NCBI RefSeq assembly: GCF_049532985.1
Contig: NZ_CP186693.1
Span: 372,001 to 436,000 of the forward strand
Source of the DNA: Promicromonospora sp049532985
GTDB lineage: Bacteria > Actinomycetota > Actinomycetes > Actinomycetales > Cellulomonadaceae
Direction: 5' to 3'
DNA: 64,000 nt
This document shows, piece by piece, positions 15,300 through 23,198 of this stretch. How positions within the stretch are numbered: position 1 is the stretch's first letter; each line of letters opens with the position of its first letter. Made by a program: the position numbers and the translations under genes. A model generated the notes under the pieces. That model saw nothing but the letters and a program-made list of their open reading frames with translations. It did not search any database and was not told the DNA's origin.

Positions 15300-17480
15300 A
15301 TGATGGACCAGCACGCCTCCGAGCGTGACGAGAGAACTTCGGCGGACGCCGCACCCGACGCGAACGGGGCACCGACCGAACGCCTCGGCCACGAGCACGT
15401 CGCGGTGCTCTCGCCCGAGGCCGGCGTCGAGGGATCGCCCGACGCGGCCTCCGCGAGCCCCGCCGGCGCCGGCGCCTTCGACAACATCGCCGTGGCCGAC
15501 TACGTGCGCGACGCCATCGCCGCGATCGCCCTGCTCGTGTCGCTCGCGCTGCCGTGGAACCTCGAGGACCGGTCCGCCGACCGCGTCGAGGTGGTGCTCG
15601 CCGTCGCGCTGTCCCTCGCCTCGCTGAGCCTGCCCTACCTGGCCCGCCTCGCCGTGCTGCCCGTGACCTGGACCGTGCACTCGACCCGCCGGGCACGCCT
15701 GCTCGCCGGGCTCCCGCTGGCCGTGATCGGCCTGCTGCACCTCGTCTTCGACGTCAGCTCCGGCACCGGCGTCGGCACCGGGCTGGGCCTCGCGCTGGCC
15801 GGTGCGGCGCTCGCGGCCACACCGCGCGACAGCGAGCTCGGCCCGGTCGAGCAGGACGGCGCGGTGCTGCGCGGCTGGCGGTTCGGCCTGGCGGGTGTCG
15901 GCGTGCTGATCGCCGCGGGCGCCGTCGCGTCGACGCTGTTCGCCGAGCTGGCCGACGGCGCCACCCTGGGTGACCGCCTGCTGGCACCCGTCTGGCTGGT
16001 CCTGGTGCTGGGCCTCGCCTGGCTCCTGGTGGGCGGCACCGTGCGGCACGACCGTCCCTCCCGGCTGGTGCTGGTGGCCGCCGGGTTCGTGCTGGCGCTG
16101 CTGTTCGTGTTCACCTCGGGCGACGCGCTGACCGGCCTGGAGTCCATGCGCCCCGGCGTCACGGACCCGAGCCGGTTCGGCCTCGTGCTCCTGCCGCTCG
16201 CCGCCGCCATCGCGGGTACGCCCGCCGTGCGCCGCGACCCGGAGGCCGAGGAGGACCTCAGCACCGAGCGGGCCGCCGGCGTCTGGGTGCGGGTGGCGAT
16301 CCGCGCGTTCGACGTCATCGTGCTGCTCGCGGCGTGCAGCGCCCTCGCGGCGCTGGTGCAGCTCATCGACCCCGGCTTCATCGGGTCGGGCGCCGGCGTG
16401 ACGCTGGTGGTGCGCCTGGTGCTCGGCGTGGTCGTGGCGGCCATCGCGTGGTTCGCGCGCCGGTCCCTGAGCCGCGACCCCGGCACGGGTCACGTGCCCG
16501 CCGTCGGCGCGGCCTGCGTGGCGGGCGTGCTCGGGCTCGTGGTCGTCATCGCGACGTCCGGGGCGAGCCTGGGCGTGAACCTCGGCGACCTGCTCATGGC
16601 GCTCGGCCTGCCGATCGTCGCGGCGTCGGCCCTGATGGTGCCGAAGGCGGTGCGCGAGCACTTCCAGACGGTCGGCATCGGCGGGGCGGCGGACGTCGAC
16701 CGCAGCCAGGCGTACGTGTGGGCGCCGCAGCAGCCCAAGGGCGACAAGGCGCCGCCGGCCACGCTGCCGGAGGAGCCCGTGCGGGCCGCCCCCGAGCTGC
16801 GCCGTCCGGCCGAGCCGCGCCGGGTCACCTCGACCGGTGCCGTGCGCACCGTCGCCGGTGCCGCCGCGGCCCAGCGCGCCACGCCGCCCGCCCAGGCGGC
16901 CGGCGTACAGGCCGCCGCTCCGGGAACCGCCGAGGCCGACGCCGCGCCGGCGTCGGGCGAGGTGCCCCTCAGTGCGATGCGCACCGTCGAGGACCTCCCG
17001 GCGGCGGGCGCCCCCGCGGCCTCGGTGGGCGAGACCGCGACCATGCCGCCGGTGCGCCCGGGCGAGGTGTCCGGTCAGCCGGCCGCGGCGCAGCCCGGGG
17101 CGCGCGTCCAGCGCGTGGCCTCTGGTCAGCAGACGGCGCGGATCCGCCCGGTGACGGGCCAGCAGGCCGTGACTGCCGGCGACGACGGGCAGGAGCACGT
17201 GACGCGCCCGGTGTCCGTCGGCCAGCCGCAGCGGCCCGAGGCGGACCAGGGCGCGCGGGCCGGGCACACCGCCGTCATGCCGCCGGTGGGTGGCCGGTGG
17301 ACCGCCGCGGTGGCGCTCGACCCGGCGACGCCGCTCGCGGACCTGGCGAAGATCGTGCAGGAGGCGCCGCACCTGCGCCCGCAGGTCGCGGCCAACCCGT
17401 CGACCTACCCGGCGCTGCTGGACTGGCTGGGCGCCCTGGGCGACCCGCAGGTCGACGCGGCCCTGCGCACCCGCCGCTGA
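15300..17480 (+). CDS. Large membrane protein with C-terminal leucine-rich-repeat-variant segment
   Basis: A 726-residue protein. An acidic N-terminus (1-60) is followed by about ten hydrophobic helices (60-450). A long Ala/Pro/Arg-rich, presumably cytoplasmic and disordered, stretch (about 475-665) comes next. A C-terminal 50-residue segment with LADLAKIVQEAPHLRP and LLDWLGALGDPQVDAAL resembles the leucine-rich-repeat-variant module seen repeatedly in actinobacterial regulatory and membrane proteins. Two adjacent ATGs (15300, 15303) follow GAGGAG; either may be used. The function is unknown. A 75-bp palindrome follows the stop and probably terminates transcription before the leuA leader. Confidence 0.7.
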   Translation: MMDQHASERDERTSADAAPDANGAPTERLGHEHVAVLSPEAGVEGSPDAASASPAGAGAFDNIAVADYVRDAIAAIALLVSLALPWNLEDRSADRVEVVLAVALSLASLSLPYLARLAVLPVTWTVHSTRRARLLAGLPLAVIGLLHLVFDVSSGTGVGTGLGLALAGAALAATPRDSELGPVEQDGAVLRGWRFGLAGVGVLIAAGAVASTLFAELADGATLGDRLLAPVWLVLVLGLAWLLVGGTVRHDRPSRLVLVAAGFVLALLFVFTSGDALTGLESMRPGVTDPSRFGLVLLPLAAAIAGTPAVRRDPEAEEDLSTERAAGVWVRVAIRAFDVIVLLAACSALAALVQLIDPGFIGSGAGVTLVVRLVLGVVVAAIAWFARRSLSRDPGTGHVPAVGAACVAGVLGLVVVIATSGASLGVNLGDLLMALGLPIVAASALMVPKAVREHFQTVGIGGAADVDRSQAYVWAPQQPKGDKAPPATLPEEPVRAAPELRRPAEPRRVTSTGAVRTVAGAAAAQRATPPAQAAGVQAAAPGTAEADAAPASGEVPLSAMRTVEDLPAAGAPAASVGETATMPPVRPGEVSGQPAAAQPGARVQRVASGQQTARIRPVTGQQAVTAGDDGQEHVTRPVSVGQPQRPEADQGARAGHTAVMPPVGGRWTAAVALDPATPLADLAKIVQEAPHLRPQVAANPSTYPALLDWLGALGDPQVDAALRTRR

Positions 17481-17493
17481 CTCCGCCCCGAGC

Positions 17494-17568
17494 CCGCCGA
17501 GACCTGGTGGTGCCGCCGAGACCTGGTCGTACGCACCGGGTCTCGGCGGCACCACCAGGTCTCGGCGG
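17494..17568. terminator. Palindrome family B, copy 2: 34-bp stem hairpin
   Basis: Two 34-nt arms complementary at 33 positions flank a 7-nt loop. Each arm contains the unit CCGCCGAGACC twice, so the element looks like a nested duplication of the simpler hairpin at 26-66. It sits between a plus-strand stop (17480) and the leuA leader (17640), where a strong intrinsic-type terminator would insulate leuA; no T tract follows. Confidence 0.6.
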
Positions 17569-17627
17569 CGTCGTGGGGCGGGGGTCCGGATCGTGGGCCG
17601 GGTGGCGGGGACGGCGGCCGACGGGGG

Positions 17628-17633
17628 TAGAGT
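17628..17633 (+). promoter_or_regulatory. -10 element of the leaderless leuA leader transcript
   Basis: TAGAGT ends 6 nt before the GTG of the leader peptide at 17640. Transcription would start at or next to that codon. Confidence 0.55.
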
Positions 17634-17639
17634 GACGGC

Positions 17640-17687
17640 GTGCGTCTCACGGTGATCCTTCTCCTTCGCTGCCGCGACGAGGCCTAG
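17640..17687 (+). CDS. leuA leader peptide, leucine-rich
   Basis: A 15-codon ORF, V-R-L-T-V-I-L-L-L-R-C-R-D-E-A, ending in TAG 63 nt before leuA. Three consecutive Leu codons (CTT, CTC, CTT) are preceded by Ile; CTT is rare in this very GC-rich DNA, which should heighten sensitivity to leucyl-tRNA supply. It has no Shine-Dalgarno but a -10 hexamer 6 nt upstream, so it is probably translated from a leaderless message. Leader-peptide control of leuA is predicted in other actinobacteria. Its Leu codons are the complement of the leuA ribosome binding site. Confidence 0.72.
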   Translation: MRLTVILLLRCRDEA

Positions 17688-17746
17688 ACAGGCCGGTCCC
17701 TCGTCGCGGAGGCTTGGTGTGCCGGCCAACCTCACCGAGCGAAGGA
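17662..17746 (+). promoter_or_regulatory. leuA translational attenuator
   Basis: Segment 17662-17670 (second and third Leu codons plus the following Arg codon) is perfectly complementary over 9 bp to 17738-17746 (AGCGAAGGA), which contains the leuA Shine-Dalgarno. Between them is a perfect 11-bp stem (17672-17682 with 17699-17709). Proposed action: with leucine plentiful the ribosome clears the Leu codons and the outer helix forms, hiding the ribosome binding site. With leucine scarce a stalled ribosome covers the anti-SD strand and leuA is translated. There is no T tract, so control at translation rather than termination is favoured. A competing GGCCGG/CCGGCC pairing (17691-17696 with 17722-17727) may add switching. 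Confidence 0.65.
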
Positions 17747-17749
17747 CAC

Positions 17750-19579
17750 ATGATGGAGAACAGCATCACCGCCACCACCCCCGGCGGAGTTCACGAGACC
17801 GCGGTGCACGGCACTGCAGGCGGGATCATCGAGGACAACCCGCAGCAGACGTCGGGTATGCCGATCCAGAAGTACCGCCCGTTCCACGAGCAGATCCGCG
17901 TCGACCTCCCGGACCGCACCTGGCCCGCCAAGCGCATCGAGAAGGCGCCGCGCTGGTGCGCCGTCGACCTGCGGGACGGCAACCAGGCCCTCATCGAGCC
18001 GATGGACGCGGAGCGCAAGCTGCGCATGTTCGAGCTGCTGGTGCAGATGGGCTACAAGGAGATCGAGGTCGGCTTCCCGTCTGCGAGCCAGACCGACTAC
18101 GACTTCGTGCGCAAGCTCATCGACGAGAACCGGATCCCCGACGACGTGGTGATCCAGGTGCTGACCCAGTCGCGCGCCCACCTGATCGAGCGCACCTACG
18201 AGGCCATCGCCGGCGCCAAGCAGGCGATCGTGCACCTGTACAACTCGACGTCGGTGCTGCAGCGGGAGGTGGTCTTCCGCTCCGACCAGGACGGCATCGT
18301 GGACATCGCGCTCGACGGCGCCAAGCTGTGCCGCAAGCTGGAGGAGACCGTCCCCGGCACGCGGATCTACTACGAGTACTCCCCGGAGTCCTACACGGGC
18401 ACCGAGCTGGAGTTCGCCGTCCGCATCTGCAACGAGGTCATCGAGGTCTTCGAGCCGACGCCGGAGCGCAAGGTCATCATCAACCTGCCCGCGACCGTCG
18501 AGATGGCCACGCCCAACGTGTACGCGGACTCCATCGAGTGGATGAGCCGGCACCTCGCCCATCGTGAGAACGTGATCCTGTCGCTGCACCCGCACAACGA
18601 CCGGGGCACGGCCGTGGCCGCCGCCGAGCTGGGCTACCTGGCCGGCGCGGACCGCATCGAGGGCTGCCTGTTCGGCAACGGTGAGCGCACGGGCAACGTC
18701 GACCTGGTGACCCTGGGCATGAACCTGTTCTCGCAGGGCATCGACCCGCAGATCGACTTCAGCGACATCGACGGCATCCGCCGCACGGTCGAGCACTGCA
18801 ACCAGATGCCGGTCCACGAGCGGCACCCCTACGTGGGCGACCTGGTGTTCACGGCGTTCTCGGGTTCGCACCAGGACGCCATCAAGAAGGGCTTCGAGCA
18901 CATGGCGGGGCGCGCCGAGGCCGCCGGCGTCGGTGTCGACGACCTGGACTGGGGCGTGCCGTACCTGCCGATCGACCCGCGCGACGTGGGGCGGTCCTAC
19001 GAGGCCGTGATCCGCGTGAACTCGCAGTCCGGCAAGGGCGGCGTGTCCTACCTGCTCAAGAGCGAGCACAACCTGGACCTGCCGCGTCGGCTGCAGATCG
19101 AGTTCTCGCACGCCGTGCAGAAGGTGACCGACGAGCAGGGCACCGAGGTGACCGGCGAGGACATCTGGCGCATCTTCACCGACGAGTACCTGCCGGTCGA
19201 GGACGGTGCGGAGTCCGGCCTGGAGCACTGGGGGCGGCTCACGCTGCGCGGCACCCGTGCCGTGTCGGCCGAGGGCGAGCAGGACACCCTCGAGGTGGAC
19301 GTGACCGACCGTGGTCAGGAACTGACTCTGACCGGTTCGGGCAACGGCCCCATCGACGCCTTCGTCAATGCGATCGCGCAGGTGGGCGTGGACGTACGGG
19401 TGCTGGACTACACGGAGCACGCCCTGTCCGAGGGCGGCGACGCCAGCGCGGCGGCCTACGTCGAGTGCGCGGTGGGCGACGACGTCCTGTGGGGCGTGGG
19501 CATCGACCCGTCGATCACGCTGTCGTCGCTGAAGGCCATCGTGTCGGCGGTCAACCGCGCGGAACGCACGCCCTCCTGA
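17750..19579 (+). CDS. leuA: 2-isopropylmalate synthase
   Basis: A 609-residue enzyme that condenses acetyl-CoA with 2-oxoisovalerate in the first committed step of leucine synthesis. The catalytic TIM-barrel starts with the metal/substrate motif LRDGNQALIEP (about 75-85) and has the zinc-ligand motif HPHNDRGTAV near 281. A C-terminal LeuA allosteric domain (about 470-600) provides leucine feedback. This is the long actinobacterial form. Two in-frame ATGs (17750, 17753) follow GAAGGA. It is controlled by the upstream leucine leader. It is followed by a family A palindrome and then a convergent kinase gene. Confidence 0.95.
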   Translation: MMENSITATTPGGVHETAVHGTAGGIIEDNPQQTSGMPIQKYRPFHEQIRVDLPDRTWPAKRIEKAPRWCAVDLRDGNQALIEPMDAERKLRMFELLVQMGYKEIEVGFPSASQTDYDFVRKLIDENRIPDDVVIQVLTQSRAHLIERTYEAIAGAKQAIVHLYNSTSVLQREVVFRSDQDGIVDIALDGAKLCRKLEETVPGTRIYYEYSPESYTGTELEFAVRICNEVIEVFEPTPERKVIINLPATVEMATPNVYADSIEWMSRHLAHRENVILSLHPHNDRGTAVAAAELGYLAGADRIEGCLFGNGERTGNVDLVTLGMNLFSQGIDPQIDFSDIDGIRRTVEHCNQMPVHERHPYVGDLVFTAFSGSHQDAIKKGFEHMAGRAEAAGVGVDDLDWGVPYLPIDPRDVGRSYEAVIRVNSQSGKGGVSYLLKSEHNLDLPRRLQIEFSHAVQKVTDEQGTEVTGEDIWRIFTDEYLPVEDGAESGLEHWGRLTLRGTRAVSAEGEQDTLEVDVTDRGQELTLTGSGNGPIDAFVNAIAQVGVDVRVLDYTEHALSEGGDASAAAYVECAVGDDVLWGVGIDPSITLSSLKAIVSAVNRAERTPS

Positions 19580-19591
19580 CCCGGTAACCGC

Positions 19592-19648
19592 TGAGTGCTG
19601 GATATTCGCCCTTCTGGCACGCGAGGAAGGGCGAACATCCAGCACTCA
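19592..19648. repeat. Palindrome family A, copy 2: hairpin between convergent genes
   Basis: Arms of 23 nt (19592-19614 and 19626-19648) match at 22 positions; the outer part is TGAGTGCTGGA and the inner part TTCGCCCTTC. It lies between the leuA stop (19579) and the kinase stop (19660), and is long enough to terminate both strands. It is closely related to 37652-37709 (core GGATATTCGCCCT identical) and more distantly to 10742-10799. Confidence 0.75.
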
Positions 19649-19659
19649 ACGGGCTCGGG

Positions 19660-21234
19660 TCAGTCGAGGCGGGTGTAGGTGGCCTCGTAGCCCGTGGCAC
19701 TCTCCGTGTAGGTCGTGTCGTCGCAGGTGTAGTCGAGCTGCGGGGTGCCGCCGCTCGGCTGGTACTCGCGGCTCTCGTCACCGATCGCCTTGACCACCGT
19801 GACGTCGCTGTGGTCGACCCCCGTGGTCGTCAGGACGTCTCCCTCGGTCCGGATCGGGTAGGTGGCCGTACCGGTCCACGTCTCCGTGTACTCGCCCGCC
19901 GAGGTCGGGGCGCGCAGCGGCTCGGCGTCGTCGTAGTGCACCAGCTCCGTCCCGTCCGGCTGGAACTCCGTGACCCGGCCCTCGAAGCCCGTGGCCTCGA
20001 CCGTGTCCTCGCCGAGCCGGACCTGGGCGGTCAGCTCGTCCAGCCGCCAGGTGCCCACCAGGCACTCGTCGATCACGGCCGACGCCGAGGGGGAGGCCGA
20101 CGCCGGCGCGGACGCCGTCGTCGGGCCGCCCTCCGGGACGCCCGAGGGCCAGCCGAGGGCGAGCGCCGTGGCTCCCGCCCCGACCACCAGCACACCGGCC
20201 GCCGCGGCGATCCAGGTGATGGGCCGGGACAGCAGCCGGCGGCGGGATGCCCCCGGCTCCGGCGTGGGCTCCGGGGCGGGCTCCGCGACCTCGGCCTTGA
20301 GCACGGTCGCGTCGTCGTCGCGCAGGGTGGTCGCGTCGTCGTCGAGAGGTACGACGTCGGGGCCCGCCGTGATCTTGGTGGTCGCCGCGCGGAACCCGGC
20401 GGGGATCTCGTTGACGAAGTCGAGCACCTCCTGCACGCCGGGCCGCTCCTCGGGGTCCTTCGCGAGGCAGGCCTGGACCAGCGGCAGGAGCCAGGCGGGG
20501 CAGGTGCTGAGGTCCGGGTCCTCGTGCACCACGCGGTAGTAGACGACGGTGGTGTCGCCCTCGCCGAAGGCGCGCTGCCCGGTCGCGGCGTAGAGCGCGA
20601 CGGCGCCCAGCGCCCAGATGTCCGCGGCCGGTGAGGACACGCTCCCGCGCACCTGCTCGGGCGCCATGAACGACGGCGTGCCGACCTTGAGCCCGGTGCG
20701 CGTGAGCGACGTCGAGTCCGACGCCTGGGCGATGCCGAAGTCGATGACAAACGGCCCGTCCTGGCCGATCAGGATGTTCGACGGCTTGAGGTCGCGGTGC
20801 ACGATGCCGGCCTGGTGCACGGACCGCAGGGCCTCGGCCACGCCGGCGAGCACGCGCCGCACGTCGGCCTCGGGCAGGGGACCGTTCGCCTGGACGACGG
20901 CGGACAGCGACGGGCCCTCGACGTACTCGACCGCGAGCCAGGGCTGGTCGCCGTCCGGATCGGCGTCGATCAGGGTGGCGAGGAACCGGCCGCGCACCTT
21001 CATCGCCGCGGCGGCCTCCCGGCGGAACCGGGTGCGGAACTCCGGGTCCTGCACGTACTCCTTGAGGATGGCCTTGACGGCGAGCTTTCGTCCGGTACGG
21101 GTTTCTGCGAGGTAGACCACTCCCATTCCGCCCGCGCCGATGCGGCCGAGAAGCTGGTAACCGCCCAGCTCCTGCGGATCGTTCGGGTCGAGCGGGTGGA
21201 TCTGCGGGGCTGCCCCTGAGCCTGGCACGATCAT
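19660..21234 (-). CDS. Transmembrane serine/threonine protein kinase
   Basis: A 524-residue PknB-type receptor kinase. The cytoplasmic kinase domain (about 25-280) has GRIGAGGMGVVYLAE (glycine loop), the Lys in LAVKAIL, HRDLKPSNIL, DFGIAQ and GTPSFMAPEQ. A juxtamembrane stretch leads to one TM helix (about 337-358). An extracellular domain of about 160 residues is lipocalin- or YdhX-like in feel but not recognised. There are no PASTA repeats. The start at 21234 is supported by TATGTT ending 6 nt upstream. It is divergent from the LAETG surface protein, whose assembly or expression it may sense or control; this link is inferred only from position. Confidence 0.9.
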   Translation of the reverse strand: MIVPGSGAAPQIHPLDPNDPQELGGYQLLGRIGAGGMGVVYLAETRTGRKLAVKAILKEYVQDPEFRTRFRREAAAAMKVRGRFLATLIDADPDGDQPWLAVEYVEGPSLSAVVQANGPLPEADVRRVLAGVAEALRSVHQAGIVHRDLKPSNILIGQDGPFVIDFGIAQASDSTSLTRTGLKVGTPSFMAPEQVRGSVSSPAADIWALGAVALYAATGQRAFGEGDTTVVYYRVVHEDPDLSTCPAWLLPLVQACLAKDPEERPGVQEVLDFVNEIPAGFRAATTKITAGPDVVPLDDDATTLRDDDATVLKAEVAEPAPEPTPEPGASRRRLLSRPITWIAAAAGVLVVGAGATALALGWPSGVPEGGPTTASAPASASPSASAVIDECLVGTWRLDELTAQVRLGEDTVEATGFEGRVTEFQPDGTELVHYDDAEPLRAPTSAGEYTETWTGTATYPIRTEGDVLTTTGVDHSDVTVVKAIGDESREYQPSGGTPQLDYTCDDTTYTESATGYEATYTRLD

Positions 21235-21240
21235 GGGGGA

Positions 21241-21246
21241 AACATA
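21241..21246 (-). promoter_or_regulatory. -10 element of the leaderless kinase transcript
   Basis: On the minus strand TATGTT ends 6 nt before the ATG at 21234. This favours that start over an in-frame ATG about 40 nt further upstream. Confidence 0.45.
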
Positions 21247-21346
21247 CCCGATATCCTTGAATTCACCCGACATTTCCGTCACTGTGGATCGGAATCTGCG
21301 TCGAGGAGAGCGCCAGATTTCAGAACTACCAGATACAGGGGGACAC

Positions 21347-22318
21347 ATGAAGAGGAAGTTCGTGAGCCGGGCGCTGCCGTCTGCGATCGTCGCGGGCGGC
21401 CTGCTGGTCGCGGGCACGATGTCCGCGGCCGCGGCCGACGAGACGTCGCCGAAGGTCGAGCAGTCACAGGGCGGCCTCGGCGGGCTCCTCACGGACACCG
21501 TCGACGCGGTGGTCGGTGAGGACGGCGTGGTGGACACCACGCTGACCCAGGTGACGGACACCGTCGGCCAGGTCACCAAGGAGGACGGCGCCGTCGACGA
21601 CACCGTCCAGGGCGTGACCGGCGTGGTGGACTCGGTGGCCGGCAAGGACGGCGCGGTCGACGACGTGGTCAAGGGCGTCACGGGTGGCGGCAGCGGCGAG
21701 GCCACGACGCCGGCCGTCACGAGCGACGCCGCGCCGAACGCGGGCGGTCCGGTCGAGGACGTCGTGGGTGGCGTCACCGGCGCGCTCACCGCGGTGGCGG
21801 GGGAGGACGGCGCCGTCGACGACGTGCTCGGTGCCGACGGACCCGAGCAGGGCGTGACCGACAACCTGCCCGCCGAGATCATCGACGACGTGGGCTCGAT
21901 CGGCGAGAACCTCGGCAGCGGTGACGTGCCGGGTGTGATCGGTGGCGTGGGCGGCCCGGACGGCGTCGTCGACGACCTGCTGGAGAGCCCCTCCTACGCG
22001 AACAACCCGGGGGGCGAGAACCCCGGGGACGGCGGTGGCGACGACGGTTCCGGTGACGGCGGTTCGGACGACGGCTCGGGCGCGGGCTCGGACGACGGTT
22101 CCGGCATCGTCCCGATCGGCAACGGCGACGGCACCGGATCCGGCAGCGGGATCGACCCGCTGGCGCCCATCGGCGCCGACGGCGAGGCCCAGGCGCCGGG
22201 TGCGCTGGCCGAGACCGGAGCCCAGGCCGCGGGTGCCGCCGCGGTGGCGCTCGGCCTCACGGCCGCGGGCGCGGCGATGATCCGCGCGCGGCGCCGGATG
22301 CTCGAGGTCCAGGACTGA
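21347..22318 (+). CDS. Sortase-anchored (LAETG) surface protein with acidic repeats
   Basis: A 323-residue secreted protein. A Sec signal peptide (about 1-30, cut near SAAAADE) precedes five loose repeats of about 30-40 residues. Each is built on (G)xDGxVDDxx followed by xxVTxxV, for example KEDGAVDDTVQGVTGVVDSV. A Gly/Asp/Ser linker (about 225-270) follows, and then the sorting signal LAETG near 290 with a hydrophobic helix and RARRR tail. LAxTG is the motif preferred by class E sortases of high-GC actinobacteria. The regularly spaced Asp-Gly and Asp-Asp pairs could bind Ca2+, but this is speculative. The start is ATG 21347 after AGGGGGA. A clear terminator follows. Confidence 0.8.
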   Translation: MKRKFVSRALPSAIVAGGLLVAGTMSAAAADETSPKVEQSQGGLGGLLTDTVDAVVGEDGVVDTTLTQVTDTVGQVTKEDGAVDDTVQGVTGVVDSVAGKDGAVDDVVKGVTGGGSGEATTPAVTSDAAPNAGGPVEDVVGGVTGALTAVAGEDGAVDDVLGADGPEQGVTDNLPAEIIDDVGSIGENLGSGDVPGVIGGVGGPDGVVDDLLESPSYANNPGGENPGDGGGDDGSGDGGSDDGSGAGSDDGSGIVPIGNGDGTGSGSGIDPLAPIGADGEAQAPGALAETGAQAAGAAAVALGLTAAGAAMIRARRRMLEVQD

Positions 22319-22335
22319 CACCGTCCTGACCAACA

Positions 22336-22372
22336 GGTCCGCCCCGGCCGTCCGGTCGGGGCGGACCTTTTT
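22336..22372 (+). terminator. Rho-independent terminator
   Basis: A perfect 11-bp stem (GGTCCGCCCCG with CGGGGCGGACC) is followed by TTTTT, 18 nt after the stop of the LAETG protein. This is the only canonical T-tract terminator noticed in the window. Confidence 0.85.
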
Positions 22373-22400
22373 CCTGCGGTCCGCACGTGCCTGCCCGGGT

Positions 22401-22406
22401 TACTCT
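22401..22406 (+). promoter_or_regulatory. -10 element of the leaderless DUF3626 gene
   Basis: TACTCT ends 6 nt before the ATG at 22413; no Shine-Dalgarno. Confidence 0.45.
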
Positions 22407-22412
22407 CAGGCC

Positions 22413-23198
22413 ATGAACTGGCTGGTCACGATCAACTTTCACCCCGACCGGCTGGTCGCCGACGGGAGCGAGACCCTCGTCGAGCGGCTCGCGCACGACG
22501 GCGTCTGGCGCTCCCAGTTCGAGACCGGCACCAGCAACGGCGGTCTCACGGCCCACGAGGGCGGCGACCGGTGGCGCTGGGAGCAGCGCATGTTCGACGG
22601 CCGGTACGATGCCGCGCCGCCGCACGAGCGCCCACGCTACGGCGCGCTGAACCACCGGGACCGGGCCGCGGGCGGCGCGGTTCGCTTCGGGTCGGCCCAC
22701 CTGCGGCTGCGCCCGCACGTGCTGGAGCGCACCACGTTCTGCTACCCGGACTCCGTCTTCGACCCCGAGCACTTCGCCGCGAGCGACCCGGCCCCGCTGG
22801 TGGCACTGGCGGACGCCGACACCGCGCTCGGCACGCACGACGTGCTCGACGACTACGTCGAGGCCCAGGTGCACGGCCCGGTCACGCTGGCCGACGACGT
22901 CGAGGCGCTGGTGCTGGACCCCTGCTACCGGGACACCCCGGTCGCGGAGGCAGCCGGCCGGCTGGGCGTCGCCGTCGAGTGGCACCACGGGTTCCGGCTG
23001 CACGTGGACGAGCTGGCCCGCCGCCCGGAGTTCCGGGGCCCGGCGATCGTGGAGGTGGCGCGCAAGGTGGCCGCCGGTCACACAACCGACGGCCGCCTGG
23101 ACGCCCGCGTGGTGGGCGAGGCCGTGCGGGCCGGCGAGCACGACCCCCAGGACCTCAAGAAGGTGTGGCACCATCTGGCGCGCTGGGGCGGGCGGTAG
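22413..23198 (+). CDS. DUF3626 protein of unknown function
   Basis: A 261-residue cytosolic protein. The opening INFHPDR and the segment SQFETGTSNGGLTAHEGGDRWRWE (about residues 33-56) match what I recall of DUF3626. That family has conserved His, Asp, Glu and Arg residues reminiscent of an enzyme active site, though none is characterised. Other conserved-looking parts are RPRYGALN and ERTTFCYPDSVFDPE. There is no signal or membrane segment. The 3' end overlaps the convergent DMT transporter gene by 44 bp, so the two mRNAs are antisense there. It is probably leaderless. Confidence 0.75.
   Translation: MNWLVTINFHPDRLVADGSETLVERLAHDGVWRSQFETGTSNGGLTAHEGGDRWRWEQRMFDGRYDAAPPHERPRYGALNHRDRAAGGAVRFGSAHLRLRPHVLERTTFCYPDSVFDPEHFAASDPAPLVALADADTALGTHDVLDDYVEAQVHGPVTLADDVEALVLDPCYRDTPVAEAAGRLGVAVEWHHGFRLHVDELARRPEFRGPAIVEVARKVAAGHTTDGRLDARVVGEAVRAGEHDPQDLKKVWHHLARWGGR

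Noticed and set aside
17672..17709. The 11-bp leuA leader hairpin as an intrinsic terminator
   Set aside because: No run of T follows the stem, and the pairing of the leader with the ribosome binding site explains control better at the translation level.
22257..23174. Long minus-strand frame opposite the DUF3626 gene, and many similar long antisense frames
   Set aside because: These are shadows produced by high third-position GC; they lack start signals and recognisable domains, whereas the opposite strand has them.
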